Source: Blautia massiliensis (ex Durand et al. 2017) (lineage in GTDB: Bacteria > Bacillota > Clostridia > Lachnospirales > Lachnospiraceae). From it: 64,000 nucleotides of DNA. Each line of letters begins with the position of its first letter. The first letter of the stretch is position 1. Below are positions 34,561 through 44,497 of this stretch, one piece after another. Made by a program: the position numbers and the translations under genes. Location of the stretch: contig NZ_LN913006.1 in the NCBI RefSeq assembly GCF_001487165.1, forward strand, positions 991,293 through 1,055,292. Direction: 5' to 3'. The notes below the pieces were generated by a model. That model did not search any database, had not been told where the DNA came from, and saw nothing but the letters and a program-made list of their open reading frames with translations.

Positions 34561-35388
34561 ATGGCTATGACAACATGCCCGAATTGCGGCGAGCAAATAT
34601 CAGATAAGGCGAAGAAATGTGTGCATTGTGGAACCGTGTTGGTCCCAGAAGAAAAGAAATACTGTCCGGACTGCGGAGCGGAACTGGAAGAAGGAATGGA
34701 TATATGTCCGAAATGCGGTTGCCCAATAGAAAACATTATTGAGACAGAAAAAACTCCACAGCAGGTAGAAGTCACCGGTGTGAAGATAACCAAAAAATCA
34801 AAGAAAATAATTGTGATTGCAACGATAGCAGTTCTTGTTGCGGCAATCATCACAGCCATTGGAGTACAGACACATAAGAAGAATGTGACAGCGAAGGCAG
34901 TGGCAGAGGCCCAGAAACAAAGCGAGAAATATGGGACAAATTTGAATATGGCAGCATATTCCATGCTTTCAGGAGCCAGTGATGCGGAAACATGCGGTAA
35001 TCTGATCAAGCAGGTATGGTACAACGCAATTTATAAAGAAAGTGATAGCACGACAAATAAATATACAAAACCGGATGGATACTTTGTATCTGACTTTAAT
35101 GATGCCCTGCAAAAGCTCTTTTCAGATAGCAGTTTCAGTGGACAAATAGCGGATATCAATAGCAATAAAGATACTGTAAACTCCCTGATGAAGAAATTAA
35201 AGAATCCACCAGAAGAGTATAAAGATGCTTATGAATCCCTTTCAAAGTTGTATGATGCCTATATATCACTGACAAATCTGGTTACGGATCCAACAGGAAG
35301 TCTGCAGACCTATTCCCAGAATTTCAATGATGCAGACAATGAGACACTGAACTGCTATAACGCACTGAAAATGTATTTGGAAGAATAG
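34561..35388 (+). CDS. Zinc-ribbon membrane protein
   Basis: A 275-residue protein. The N-terminus holds two zinc ribbons (CPNCGEQISDKAKKCVHCG and CPDCGAELEEGMDICPKCG) within residues 5-60. One membrane helix lies at about 84-104 (IIVIATIAVLVAAIITAIG). A helical outer part of about 170 residues follows with no known fold. Such ribbon-plus-helix proteins are common sensors or anchors in Firmicutes. It is 65 bases after the VWA gene and closes block A. Confidence 0.8.
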   Translation: MAMTTCPNCGEQISDKAKKCVHCGTVLVPEEKKYCPDCGAELEEGMDICPKCGCPIENIIETEKTPQQVEVTGVKITKKSKKIIVIATIAVLVAAIITAIGVQTHKKNVTAKAVAEAQKQSEKYGTNLNMAAYSMLSGASDAETCGNLIKQVWYNAIYKESDSTTNKYTKPDGYFVSDFNDALQKLFSDSSFSGQIADINSNKDTVNSLMKKLKNPPEEYKDAYESLSKLYDAYISLTNLVTDPTGSLQTYSQNFNDADNETLNCYNALKMYLEE

Positions 35389-35465
35389 GAGCAAATCTTA
35401 TGTGCTATCATTAGATTTTTCAAATGAATCTTTCGCAAAGTCGAAGCTATCATTTGCACTTATTG

Positions 35466-35494
35466 TTGAAGAAAAATATACAGTATGATACAAT
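35466..35494 (+). promoter_or_regulatory. Promoter of the BREX operon
   Basis: TTGAAG, a 17-base spacer and TACAAT (35489-35494), 93 bases before the HTH gene. It is the only clear promoter seen before the BREX genes. Confidence 0.65.
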
Positions 35495-35586
35495 AATGAA
35501 GATTGAGAGTATAAGGACGAAAAGAAATAATATACTTTCAAAATACAGAAAAACCATAAGTTTTGCATAACAAAGAGGGAATACAT

Positions 35587-35874
35587 ATGGCAGTATCATA
35601 CAATGGATTGTGGAAGCTATTAATCGATAAAAAAATGAAGAAAGTGGATATGATGAACCAGGTGGGAATCAGCAGCAGCACCGTGGCAAAAATGACCAAT
35701 GACGAGCTGGTTTCCATGAAGGTTCTGGAAAAGATCTGCGAGAAGTTAGATTGTGATTTCGGAGATATTGTCCATTATGAACGCAAGCCGCAAAGCGGCT
35801 GCGTTCATGAGCAAGTAGCGAAAGCGGATTGCGAATGTCCGCTGTGCCAGGAAACAAAGGATGGTGGACAGTAA
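35587..35874 (+). CDS. XRE-family HTH regulator at the head of BREX
   Basis: A 95-residue Cro/CI-type regulator: LWKLLIDKKMKKVDMMNQVGISSSTVAKMTNDELVSMKVLEKICEKLDCDFGDIV is the standard HTH with second and third helices at about 23-45. The last 30 residues are unusual: the DNA there is a strong palindrome (35777-35808), and the protein ends with a CECPLC pair. The stop overlaps the brxA start (TAATG), so it is in the BREX operon and probably controls it. Confidence 0.85.
   Translation: MAVSYNGLWKLLIDKKMKKVDMMNQVGISSSTVAKMTNDELVSMKVLEKICEKLDCDFGDIVHYERKPQSGCVHEQVAKADCECPLCQETKDGGQ
35777..35808. repeat. REP-like palindrome inside the HTH gene
   Basis: ATGAACGCAAGCCGC and GCGGCTGCGTTCAT pair around AAA with one bulge. 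A second weaker stem, AGCGGA/TCCGCT, follows. The sequence is translated in frame. It is GC-rich compared with the rest of the gene. Confidence 0.7.
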
Positions 35875-36464
35875 TGGACTACAGTGCAGGACTTACATCA
35901 AAATTATTCTGGTTGCAAGAATCCAGAAAAACAGCAGCTTATATTCTGGAAGGACTTAGCAAGGCAGACATCCGCAAGATTGCCTGGGAGGAAAATATCT
36001 ATCAGGTGAAAGCAGAATATCGAGCTTATGAGGTGTTGAATGGAACGTACCGAAGGGTATCAGCCTTACCAGAAGCAGTATTACAGGCATTTATCACTTG
36101 TGATGTAGAAACCGCAAAGATTCTGAATCTGATTGCAATTCTGATGGACAGCAGATTATTTTTTGAGTTTTTACATGAAGTATACGACGAGAAGATTCGA
36201 TTAGGTGAAAAAGAGATCACAGACAGGGATCTGAATGTCTTTTTTGCAGATAAGGCAATGCAGAGTGATGTGGTTGCCGGCTGGACAGATACTGCAGTAC
36301 GGAAGTTAAAACAGTGCTTTACCAGAATGATGTTTGAGGCGGGATTACTGGAAAGCAGTGCAAAACCAAGAACAATCAAGTCAATTCATATTGATTACCG
36401 GACAGAAGAATTACTGACTGCAAATGGGCTTGGCGAATACTTGAAAGCAGTGAAGGGAGTCTAA
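35874..36464 (+). CDS. brxA: BREX protein BrxA (DUF1819)
   Basis: A 196-residue small BREX core protein. The family segments are TSKLFWLQESRKTAAYILEG at the N-terminus, then the central FFEFLHEVYDEKIRLG and the C-terminal winged-helix part. BrxA binds DNA in studied systems, but its exact role is unsettled. The ATG at 35874 overlaps the HTH stop; brxB follows after 2 bases. Confidence 0.92.
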   Translation: MDYSAGLTSKLFWLQESRKTAAYILEGLSKADIRKIAWEENIYQVKAEYRAYEVLNGTYRRVSALPEAVLQAFITCDVETAKILNLIAILMDSRLFFEFLHEVYDEKIRLGEKEITDRDLNVFFADKAMQSDVVAGWTDTAVRKLKQCFTRMMFEAGLLESSAKPRTIKSIHIDYRTEELLTANGLGEYLKAVKGV

Positions 36465-36466
36465 GG

Positions 36467-37054
36467 ATGGCAAGATTAAGTTTGGAAGAACGACTGAACC
36501 GGATTGAGGATAAGATTTCTGAAAAGTCTTTCCGTGAAAATAAAGGACTTGGAAATGAAGTCGGATATTATGTGTTTGATTACGATCCGAGAGCAGAGCT
36601 GGAAGTACGGAATCATATCGCATACTTAAAAGACAGAATCAACAATGGCAATAAAGATTTTAAAATCATAGAATTTGACCTGTTTCACACGATGATTCAG
36701 GTATTGGAGGAAGAAGGATATCTGGAAGCCTTCTTTGATCTGGAAAAAGACAATGGTTTTTTTGATATGGCAGACAGTCTGGTAGAGACATTGGGACTGG
36801 ATGAAACGAACGAACTGAACCTGATTATCTCAAAGATTTTACAGGAGGATCTGACAGACAGCGTGATTTTCCTGACAGGAGTTGGAAAATGCCATCCGAT
36901 CATTGCAAGCCATAATATTTTGAACAATTTACATCAGGTACTGGACAGTGTGCCGGTTGTGATGTTTTATCCTGGAGAATACAGCGGACAGGATCTGAAA
37001 TTATTTGGAACGATGGATTCCAGAAATTATTACCGGGCATTCCGGCTTGTGTAA
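36467..37054 (+). CDS. brxB: BREX protein BrxB (DUF1788)
   Basis: A 195-residue core protein. It contains YVFDYDPRAELEVRNHIAYL near the N-terminus and FLTGVGKCHPIIASHNILNNLH followed by VVMFYPGEYSGQDLKLFG near the end, typical of DUF1788. It is needed for BREX defence, with unknown activity. Tight spacing to brxA and brxC. Confidence 0.93.
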   Translation: MARLSLEERLNRIEDKISEKSFRENKGLGNEVGYYVFDYDPRAELEVRNHIAYLKDRINNGNKDFKIIEFDLFHTMIQVLEEEGYLEAFFDLEKDNGFFDMADSLVETLGLDETNELNLIISKILQEDLTDSVIFLTGVGKCHPIIASHNILNNLHQVLDSVPVVMFYPGEYSGQDLKLFGTMDSRNYYRAFRLV

Positions 37055-37071
37055 AACAAAGGAGAAGAACA

Positions 37072-40000
37072 ATGCAGATTAAAGAGATGTTTGAGAAACA
37101 GATTGACCGTGATATTAAGGGCGTAATCAAAGTAGGTCAGTCTGATGAAGAAAACGTATCTCAGGAATTGGACGAATATGTAGTAACAAAAGAATTGTTA
37201 AAACATTTCCGTGATTTTTTCGATAACTATGAAAAGGGGATCAATAACAATACGGACAAAATGGGCGTCTGGATTTCCGGTTTCTTTGGAAGTGGTAAAT
37301 CTCATTTCTTAAAGATTCTTTCTTATCTGCTGAAAAACAGTGTGGTAGAGGGAAAGAGAGCCATCGAGTACTTTACAGACGGAAAGAAAATCGATGATCC
37401 GATGCTGATTGCTAAGATGACCAATTCCGGAACCATTTCTTCTGATGTCATGCTCTTTAATATTGATTCTAAAGGATCTGCAAAGGTTGGATCAGGAAAA
37501 GAAGCTATCGTGGAAGTATTTATGAAGGTGTTTAATGAAATGCAGGGATACTGCGGATCCATTCCATATCTTGCAGAATTTGAACGTCAGCTGGATAACG
37601 AAGGCAGATTTGAAGAGTTCAAAGAGAAATTTGAAGAGATTGCGGGTGCACCGTGGGAGAAAAAGAGACAGGCCTTTGCAGTTATCCAGGATAAAATCGT
37701 AAAGACGATCGTGGCTATGGATTTCATGAGTGAAGAGGCTGCCCGCAACTGGTGTAAGAATGCCAAGGGAAGTTATGACCTCAGTATTGAGAAGTTTGTA
37801 TCTCTGGTCAAAGAGTACTGTGAGAAAAAAGGACCGAACCATCATGTAATCTTCCTAGTGGATGAGATTGGACAGTACATTGCGGATGATACCCAGTTAA
37901 TGTTGAACTTACAGACCATCGTAGAAGATCTGGGAACTGCCTGCAGAGGAAAAGCATGGGTTATCGTTACCAGCCAGGAAGATATTGACTCTATCACAAA
38001 GACAAAAGGAAATGACTTCTCCAAGATTCAGGGGCGTTTCGATACCAGATTATCCCTGTCTGCATCCAATGTAGATGAAGTTATCCGTAAACGTATCCTG
38101 GAGAAAAATGAGATCGCAGAATCTGCCTTGAAGCTGTTATATGAGCAGAAAGAATCCATTATTAAGAATCTAATCACATTTACAGCAGATACAGCAGATA
38201 AAAAATTATATACAGATAAAACAGATTTCGCTGACTGCTATCCGTTTATCCCATATCAGTTTAATTTGCTTGGACAGGTATTGACAGCTGTGCGTACCCA
38301 TGGAGCCAGTGGAAAGCACTTATCGGATCAGTCCCGTTCCATGCTGGCACTGTTCCAGGAGTCTGCGATCCGCTTAAAAGACAGCCAGGAAGGCGTACTG
38401 GTACCGTTCAGCTATTTCTATGATCCGCTGCATAAATTCATTGATCATCAGCACAGCCAGGTGATTACCGATGCAGAGGATAACAGCCGACTGGATGAGT
38501 TCGATGTGGAACTGCTGAAAGTTCTGTTCATGATTAAATATGTCAAAGAGATCAAGGCAAATGTAGATAATCTTACGACACTGATGATCTCCAATATAGA
38601 TGATGACCGTATTGAAATCCGTGGCAAGATTGAAGAGTCTTTAAAGAAATTGATTCGTGAGACACTGGTGCAGAAGAATGGAGAAATTTATATCTTCCTG
38701 ACTAATGAAGAACAGGAAATCAATAATGCCATCAATAATGAATCTGTAGAAATGGGAGAGATTATCGGAGAGGCATCCACTGTGATCTTCGAGGAAATCT
38801 TTACAGATAAGAAATACCGTTATAGTAGTCGTTACTTATTCCCTTTCAACCAGAAAGTGGACGATCGCTATTTTAAAGGGAATCAGTCGAATGACATAGG
38901 GATATCTATTATTACTCCATATGGGGACGACTATCCGGATTCCGCACTTCGTATGCTTTCTACACAGGAACATACAGTGATTATAAAACTTCCAAATGAC
39001 AGTACGTTTCTGGATGAAATTACAGAATCCATCAAGATTTATAAATTCCTGAATAAAAATGCGGCAGGAGCAAGAGGAACTATTGACAGTATCCGCCGTG
39101 CCAAAGAAGATGAGCGTATTGAAAAGAAAGACCGTATCCGTATCTTTATTGAGGATGCACTGAAACATGCAGATATCTATGTGAATGGTGATAAAGCAAA
39201 TATCTCAGCAAAAGAGCCGGCAAGTCGTATCAATGAGGCACTTGGCAAGCTGGTTGAGATGCAGTATAACAAGCTAACCTACATGGAGACAGCACCGGAA
39301 CTTTCAGATATTGCGGCAGTGTTTAATGGCAATGATGGACAGCTTTCCTTTCTTGGAACTAGTGACACCACACCGAATAAGCTGGCGCTGGGAGAAGTGA
39401 TACAGGTCATCAGTCTGAACAATGCGAGACATATGAAAACATCTCTGAAGTCTTTGCAGGATAAATTCGGGGCAGCTCCATATGGATTTGATCCAAAAGA
39501 TGTACAGTGGCTGGTTGCCATGCTTTTTAAGATGGGAAGAATATCTTTGATTTATAGCAGTCAGAGTTTATCTCTTATGTCTAACACAAAAGATGAACTG
39601 GTGCGTTACCTGACCAAACGTGAATTTGTAGAAAAACTTCTGATTGATATCAGAGAACGGGCAACAGATGGACAGATCCGTTCTGTAAAAGAAGTATTAA
39701 AGGACTATTTTGGTTATTCTTTATCCAGTGATGATGATGATACCATTATGAGCAATTTCAAGAACAAAGTGCAGGATAAGCTGGGAACATTTGATGAAAT
39801 TATGATTGAATACCGTATTAATCCAAAGCTTCCCTGCAAAGCTTTAATGGAACAGGCAAAGACAAATCTGGAAGAACTTCTGACGATCAAAGAACCAGTA
39901 GAGTTCTTCAAAACAGTAGATAAGAAGCGGGATGATCTGTTAGATGATGCAGAGGATACAGCACCGGTATTTGATTTCTTCAAGGGTGGACAGAAAAAGA

Positions 40001-40662
40001 TCTTTGAGAAAGCACTGGAGCAGATTCAGATGTTTGAAAACAGTAAGGTTTATGTGAGGGAAAAGGAAATTGCTGATAATGTAGCTCAAATGGAAGCGAT
40101 TGTAAATGCAAGGAATCCATTTGGACAGATACAAAAATTACCGGATATGTCCATGAAATTTGTACAACAGTATGGGGCGTTGCTGGAAAAAGAGACAGAG
40201 GCTATGCGCCCAGTTGTGGAAGCCGATTTCAAGACGGTATTAAGTGAACTCGATAGTAAGTCATTTGCAGCAGTTTTCCGTGATAAATTTATTGCGATTT
40301 TTAAAGAACTGCAGCAAAAACTGGAAACATCTCAGGAAATTGCGACAGTTAAAAATATACGATTGGAAAGTGATACAAGAAAGTATCAGTGTATGGAGGA
40401 AATAAAAGAATACGAAGAAATGCATCAACCGGAAGCATCGGTAACTCCAGTGCCAGATGATAATCAGGTAGAAAATGTGAAACCAGTAACACCATCCGTT
40501 CAGCCGAAATCAAAAAAGCGTAAAAATGTATTAATTAGTAATGTGACAGGTGCAAGAACCTATTCCATCGAAAGTGAGCAGGATATTGATAAATTTCTGG
40601 CAGAGATGAAGCGAAAATTATTACAGGAGTTGGAAGAGAATACAATTATTACATTGAGTTAA
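37072..40662 (+). CDS. brxC: BREX ATPase BrxC
   Basis: A 1196-residue protein, the expected size. Walker A is GFFGSGKS (residues 70-77), and HHVIFLVDEIGQYIADD gives Walker B. The long C-terminal part is helical with a Pro/Val linker near residue 1130 and a Lys-rich stretch. BrxC is the large AAA ATPase that joins the methylation and defence steps. Codon use matches the other BREX core genes. Confidence 0.95.
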   Translation: MQIKEMFEKQIDRDIKGVIKVGQSDEENVSQELDEYVVTKELLKHFRDFFDNYEKGINNNTDKMGVWISGFFGSGKSHFLKILSYLLKNSVVEGKRAIEYFTDGKKIDDPMLIAKMTNSGTISSDVMLFNIDSKGSAKVGSGKEAIVEVFMKVFNEMQGYCGSIPYLAEFERQLDNEGRFEEFKEKFEEIAGAPWEKKRQAFAVIQDKIVKTIVAMDFMSEEAARNWCKNAKGSYDLSIEKFVSLVKEYCEKKGPNHHVIFLVDEIGQYIADDTQLMLNLQTIVEDLGTACRGKAWVIVTSQEDIDSITKTKGNDFSKIQGRFDTRLSLSASNVDEVIRKRILEKNEIAESALKLLYEQKESIIKNLITFTADTADKKLYTDKTDFADCYPFIPYQFNLLGQVLTAVRTHGASGKHLSDQSRSMLALFQESAIRLKDSQEGVLVPFSYFYDPLHKFIDHQHSQVITDAEDNSRLDEFDVELLKVLFMIKYVKEIKANVDNLTTLMISNIDDDRIEIRGKIEESLKKLIRETLVQKNGEIYIFLTNEEQEINNAINNESVEMGEIIGEASTVIFEEIFTDKKYRYSSRYLFPFNQKVDDRYFKGNQSNDIGISIITPYGDDYPDSALRMLSTQEHTVIIKLPNDSTFLDEITESIKIYKFLNKNAAGARGTIDSIRRAKEDERIEKKDRIRIFIEDALKHADIYVNGDKANISAKEPASRINEALGKLVEMQYNKLTYMETAPELSDIAAVFNGNDGQLSFLGTSDTTPNKLALGEVIQVISLNNARHMKTSLKSLQDKFGAAPYGFDPKDVQWLVAMLFKMGRISLIYSSQSLSLMSNTKDELVRYLTKREFVEKLLIDIRERATDGQIRSVKEVLKDYFGYSLSSDDDDTIMSNFKNKVQDKLGTFDEIMIEYRINPKLPCKALMEQAKTNLEELLTIKEPVEFFKTVDKKRDDLLDDAEDTAPVFDFFKGGQKKIFEKALEQIQMFENSKVYVREKEIADNVAQMEAIVNARNPFGQIQKLPDMSMKFVQQYGALLEKETEAMRPVVEADFKTVLSELDSKSFAAVFRDKFIAIFKELQQKLETSQEIATVKNIRLESDTRKYQCMEEIKEYEEMHQPEASVTPVPDDNQVENVKPVTPSVQPKSKKRKNVLISNVTGARTYSIESEQDIDKFLAEMKRKLLQELEENTIITLS

Positions 40663-40687
40663 ACATTCCAGTGGGAGGAAACAGTAC

Positions 40688-43600
40688 ATGAACAAAAATG
40701 CAATAAAGAAGTTTGCCATAGAAGCAAGAAAAAAATTAATTGATTCTGTTACAGATAAAGCCGGTATGCTTGGTATAACAGAAAAATCATGCAGTGAGCC
40801 AGTTACCAGAGGAACAGATTTTGAAGTATACCAGACAATTGCAGGAACAGAAATAACACTGAACCGAAGACAGTGTGAGCAGAGAAGACGACTGGTCTCT
40901 CAGATCGAATCTCGAGGATTTGAGGCTGTTGTAGAAGAAGTGGCTTATACCTGGTTTAACAGAATCTGTGCTATCCGTTTTATGGAAGTGAATGACTATC
41001 TTCCAAACAGAGTTCGTGTACTTTCTTCAGAAAAAGAAGGAAAGATGGAGCCGGATCTTGTGACTCAGGCACCGGATGTAGATTTAGACCTGACAGCACA
41101 GGAAAAAGAAGAGATCATTAACTGGAAAATGAGCGGTACATCAGAAGACACCGATAAACTGTACTGCAAATTATTCCTGAAACAGTGCCATCAGTTGCAG
41201 GATATCCTGCCGGGACTTTTCGAGGCAGACTCCGACTATATGGAATTACTGTTTGGTATTTCTTATACGAATAAAGATGATGTCATCTATATGCTGGTAA
41301 ATCCGGAGACTGGTATTCCGGAAGCTGACTTTAATGTATCCACACTGGATGAAGAAGGGAATCCGACAGGACAGGTGGAGATTATTGGATGGTTGTATCA
41401 GTATTACAATACAGAATTAAAAGACGATACCTTTGCAAAATTGAAAAAGAATGTAAAAATCACAAAAGAAAGAATCCCTGCGGCAACCCAGCTCTTTACA
41501 CCGGACTGGATTGTTCGTTATATGGTAGAAAACTCTGTAGGAAGAATCTGGATTGAGCATTTACGGGCAGTAGATCCAAGCATAGATGAAAAAGCAACTG
41601 CGGAAAGATTCGGGTGGAAATATTATCTTCCGGAAGCAGAGCAGGAAGAGTCTGTAAATGTGAAATTGGCAGAAATCCGTACCACATACAGGGATCTGAA
41701 ACCAACGGATATTACCTGTATTGATCCATGTATGGGAAGTGGACATATCCTGATTGCAATGTTTGATGTATTGATGGATATCTATGAAAGTGCTGGATAT
41801 GATAAGAGAGAAGCTGTATTTGAAATCGTAGAACATAATATTCATGGACTAGATATTGATCAGAGAGCATATCAGTTGGCATACTTTGCGGTTATGATGA
41901 AGGGGCGTGGATATAATAGGCGATTTTTGCGTGGAAGAGATGGAAAGTCGAAGCCGAAGGTATATGCGATTGTAGAGAGTAATGATATTAACAGAAATCA
42001 TCTGCAGTTTTTTGGAACACATTTGAGTGAGATGGAAAGAAATCTGGCTGTGATGCAGATAGAAGGATTACTGGATACATTTAAAGATGCCAGAGAGTAT
42101 GGTTCTATTTTAAATGTAGATGCATGTGATTGGGTTGTGTTGGAAAGATTTGTAGATGATTTAGGTACAGCTGGACAGATTTCATTTGAGAGTGTTGGAA
42201 GTGAAGAAACACAAGAACAGTTAAGAAAATTATTAAGAGTGGCACGAAATCTGGAGCACAAGTATGATGCAGTAGTAACAAATCCGCCATATATGGGTTC
42301 TAGTAATATGAACCCAATACTTGGTAAATTTATTAAAGATAACTATACAGATTATAAATCAGATTTCTTTTCTGCTTTTATAATAAAGTGCTCAAGAATG
42401 GCAAAAGAACAAGGATATTTAGGATTTTTGACGCCTTATGTGTGGATGTTTATTCAATCATATGAAAAATTGAGACAGTATCTATTTACAAATGCAACGA
42501 TACAGACGTTAATACAGTTTGAATATTCAGCTTTTGAGGAAGCTACTGTACCAATTTGCACTTTTGTATTCAAAAATTCATATGTAGATAAAAAGGGTTG
42601 TTATTTGAGATTAACAGATTTTCGTGGGGGAATGGAAGTCCAGAGAGAAAAAGCACTTGAAGCAATTCATAATCATCAATGTGGATTTTTTTATGAACAA
42701 AATGCAAAACAATATTCAAAAATTCAGGGGAATCCAGTTGCTTATTGGATTACAGATCCAATAGTAAATGCATTTGAAACAGGTGAGGCATTAGGAGAGA
42801 TTGCTGTTCCTAAAGTAGGATTACAAACAGGTGATGTTGATTTATTTGTAAGAAAATGGTACGAGTGTGAAATAGATAAATTTTCAGTGATAACATTAGA
42901 GTATAAAAGATGTAAGTGGTTCCCTTATAATAATGGTGGATCGTATAGAAAATGGTATGGAAATAATGATGAAGTTGTAAATTGGTTCGATAACGGAAGA
43001 CAAGTAATTAACCATATAAATAAAGCTGGAAAACATGGTGCAAGGCCACAAAATAGAGAGTATTATTTCAAACCTGGTGCAACTTGGTCTGCTATTTCTA
43101 GTGGTGCTTTTTCAATTAGATTGTTTCCAAGAGGATACATTTTTTCTAATGCAGGGATGGCTGTGTTTGCAGAAGAGGATACACTTATATATATTGCTGG
43201 TTTTTTGAATAGTAAGTTGGCACAAATTTTTTTGAAAGTGTTCAATGAAGGGTTAAATTATAATCAAGGAGATATTGCAAAAATACCAATTTTAAGAAAT
43301 TCTAATAAAACAATCCATATAAAAGAATTGGTGGAAAATAATTATAAAATTGCAAAGGCAGATTGGGACTCTTTTGAAACATCTTGGGATTTTAAATATC
43401 ATCCATTAGTTTGTAAAACAGATACTATTGTTGAAGCATTTGACCAGTGGCAGTTAGAATGTAGTAATCGCTTCTATCAGCTGAAAATAAATGAGAAAGA
43501 ACTAAATCGTATTTTTATTGATATTTATGGCTTACAAAATGAACTTATGCCAGAAATAGAGGATAAAGATATCACAGTTCGAAAAGCTGATTTAAATCGA

Positions 43601-44473
43601 GAAATTAGAAGCTTTATTTCGTATGCATTAGGTTGTATGTTTGGGCGTTATTCTTTAAATAAAGAAGGACTAATATATGCTGGTGGTAATTTTGATGAAT
43701 TTTATAAAAAGATAGATGAACCATTATTAGACACAGCGGATGAAATAATTTTAGACTCTAATGGAGAAGTGATTATTGTAGGTGAAAAATATGGAAAGAT
43801 AAAAATTGATAATGAATGGAAGGATATCTCATTTGGCCCAAATGTAGATAACTGTATTCCAATCACGGATCAGGAATATTTTTCAAAAGATGAGGATATT
43901 GTTGCTCGTTTTGAGGAGTTTGTTAAAAAAGTTTATGGTGTAGACACTTTGGAAGAAAACCTTGATTTTATTGCCAATGCATTAGGCAACAAAGGTGATA
44001 CTTCGAGAGAAGTTATTCGCAACTATTTCCTGAAAGATTTTTATGCAGATCATCTAAAGGTATATCAGAAGAGACCAATTTACTGGCTATTTGACAGCGG
44101 CAAACAAAACGGCTTTAAAGCCCTGATTTATATGCATCGCTACGATGCAGACACAGTCGGCCGTGTGCGAACCGATTATCTCCATCGTGCCCAGAAATAT
44201 GTAGAAACAGCAATGCAAAGCGCTCAGTACACTATTGAAAATGCAACATCTGCTTCCGAAAAATCAAAAGCAACAAAAGCAGTAACCAAATACACCAAAC
44301 AGCTCGCAGAAATGAAAATCTACGACGAAGCCATCGCCCACATCGCCAACAAACGAATCGAAATCGACCTTGACGATGGCGTAAAAGTCAACTACGCAAA
44401 ATTCCAGGGCGTGGAAGTTGCACAGGAAGGAAAGAAAGCATTAAAAGTAGATTTATTGGCAAAACTGAAATAA
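40688..44473 (+). CDS. pglX: BREX adenine-specific DNA methyltransferase PglX
   Basis: A 1261-residue N6-adenine methyltransferase that marks host DNA and sets the target sequence. Motif I is DPCMGSGHILIAMFDVL (near residue 348) and motif IV is NPPYMGSS (near 531). The section from about 42250 to 44050, the target-recognition part, is markedly more AT-rich than either end of the gene. This suggests exchange of the specificity domain. The frame is intact, with no phase-variation repeat. Confidence 0.95.
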   Translation: MNKNAIKKFAIEARKKLIDSVTDKAGMLGITEKSCSEPVTRGTDFEVYQTIAGTEITLNRRQCEQRRRLVSQIESRGFEAVVEEVAYTWFNRICAIRFMEVNDYLPNRVRVLSSEKEGKMEPDLVTQAPDVDLDLTAQEKEEIINWKMSGTSEDTDKLYCKLFLKQCHQLQDILPGLFEADSDYMELLFGISYTNKDDVIYMLVNPETGIPEADFNVSTLDEEGNPTGQVEIIGWLYQYYNTELKDDTFAKLKKNVKITKERIPAATQLFTPDWIVRYMVENSVGRIWIEHLRAVDPSIDEKATAERFGWKYYLPEAEQEESVNVKLAEIRTTYRDLKPTDITCIDPCMGSGHILIAMFDVLMDIYESAGYDKREAVFEIVEHNIHGLDIDQRAYQLAYFAVMMKGRGYNRRFLRGRDGKSKPKVYAIVESNDINRNHLQFFGTHLSEMERNLAVMQIEGLLDTFKDAREYGSILNVDACDWVVLERFVDDLGTAGQISFESVGSEETQEQLRKLLRVARNLEHKYDAVVTNPPYMGSSNMNPILGKFIKDNYTDYKSDFFSAFIIKCSRMAKEQGYLGFLTPYVWMFIQSYEKLRQYLFTNATIQTLIQFEYSAFEEATVPICTFVFKNSYVDKKGCYLRLTDFRGGMEVQREKALEAIHNHQCGFFYEQNAKQYSKIQGNPVAYWITDPIVNAFETGEALGEIAVPKVGLQTGDVDLFVRKWYECEIDKFSVITLEYKRCKWFPYNNGGSYRKWYGNNDEVVNWFDNGRQVINHINKAGKHGARPQNREYYFKPGATWSAISSGAFSIRLFPRGYIFSNAGMAVFAEEDTLIYIAGFLNSKLAQIFLKVFNEGLNYNQGDIAKIPILRNSNKTIHIKELVENNYKIAKADWDSFETSWDFKYHPLVCKTDTIVEAFDQWQLECSNRFYQLKINEKELNRIFIDIYGLQNELMPEIEDKDITVRKADLNREIRSFISYALGCMFGRYSLNKEGLIYAGGNFDEFYKKIDEPLLDTADEIILDSNGEVIIVGEKYGKIKIDNEWKDISFGPNVDNCIPITDQEYFSKDEDIVARFEEFVKKVYGVDTLEENLDFIANALGNKGDTSREVIRNYFLKDFYADHLKVYQKRPIYWLFDSGKQNGFKALIYMHRYDADTVGRVRTDYLHRAQKYVETAMQSAQYTIENATSASEKSKATKAVTKYTKQLAEMKIYDEAIAHIANKRIEIDLDDGVKVNYAKFQGVEVAQEGKKALKVDLLAKLK

Positions 44474-44497
44474 ACAGAGAATACAGGAGGTGGAAAA

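Noticed and set aside
35777-35808. Terminator between the HTH gene and brxA
   Set aside because: The hairpin lies within the open frame and has no T-run.
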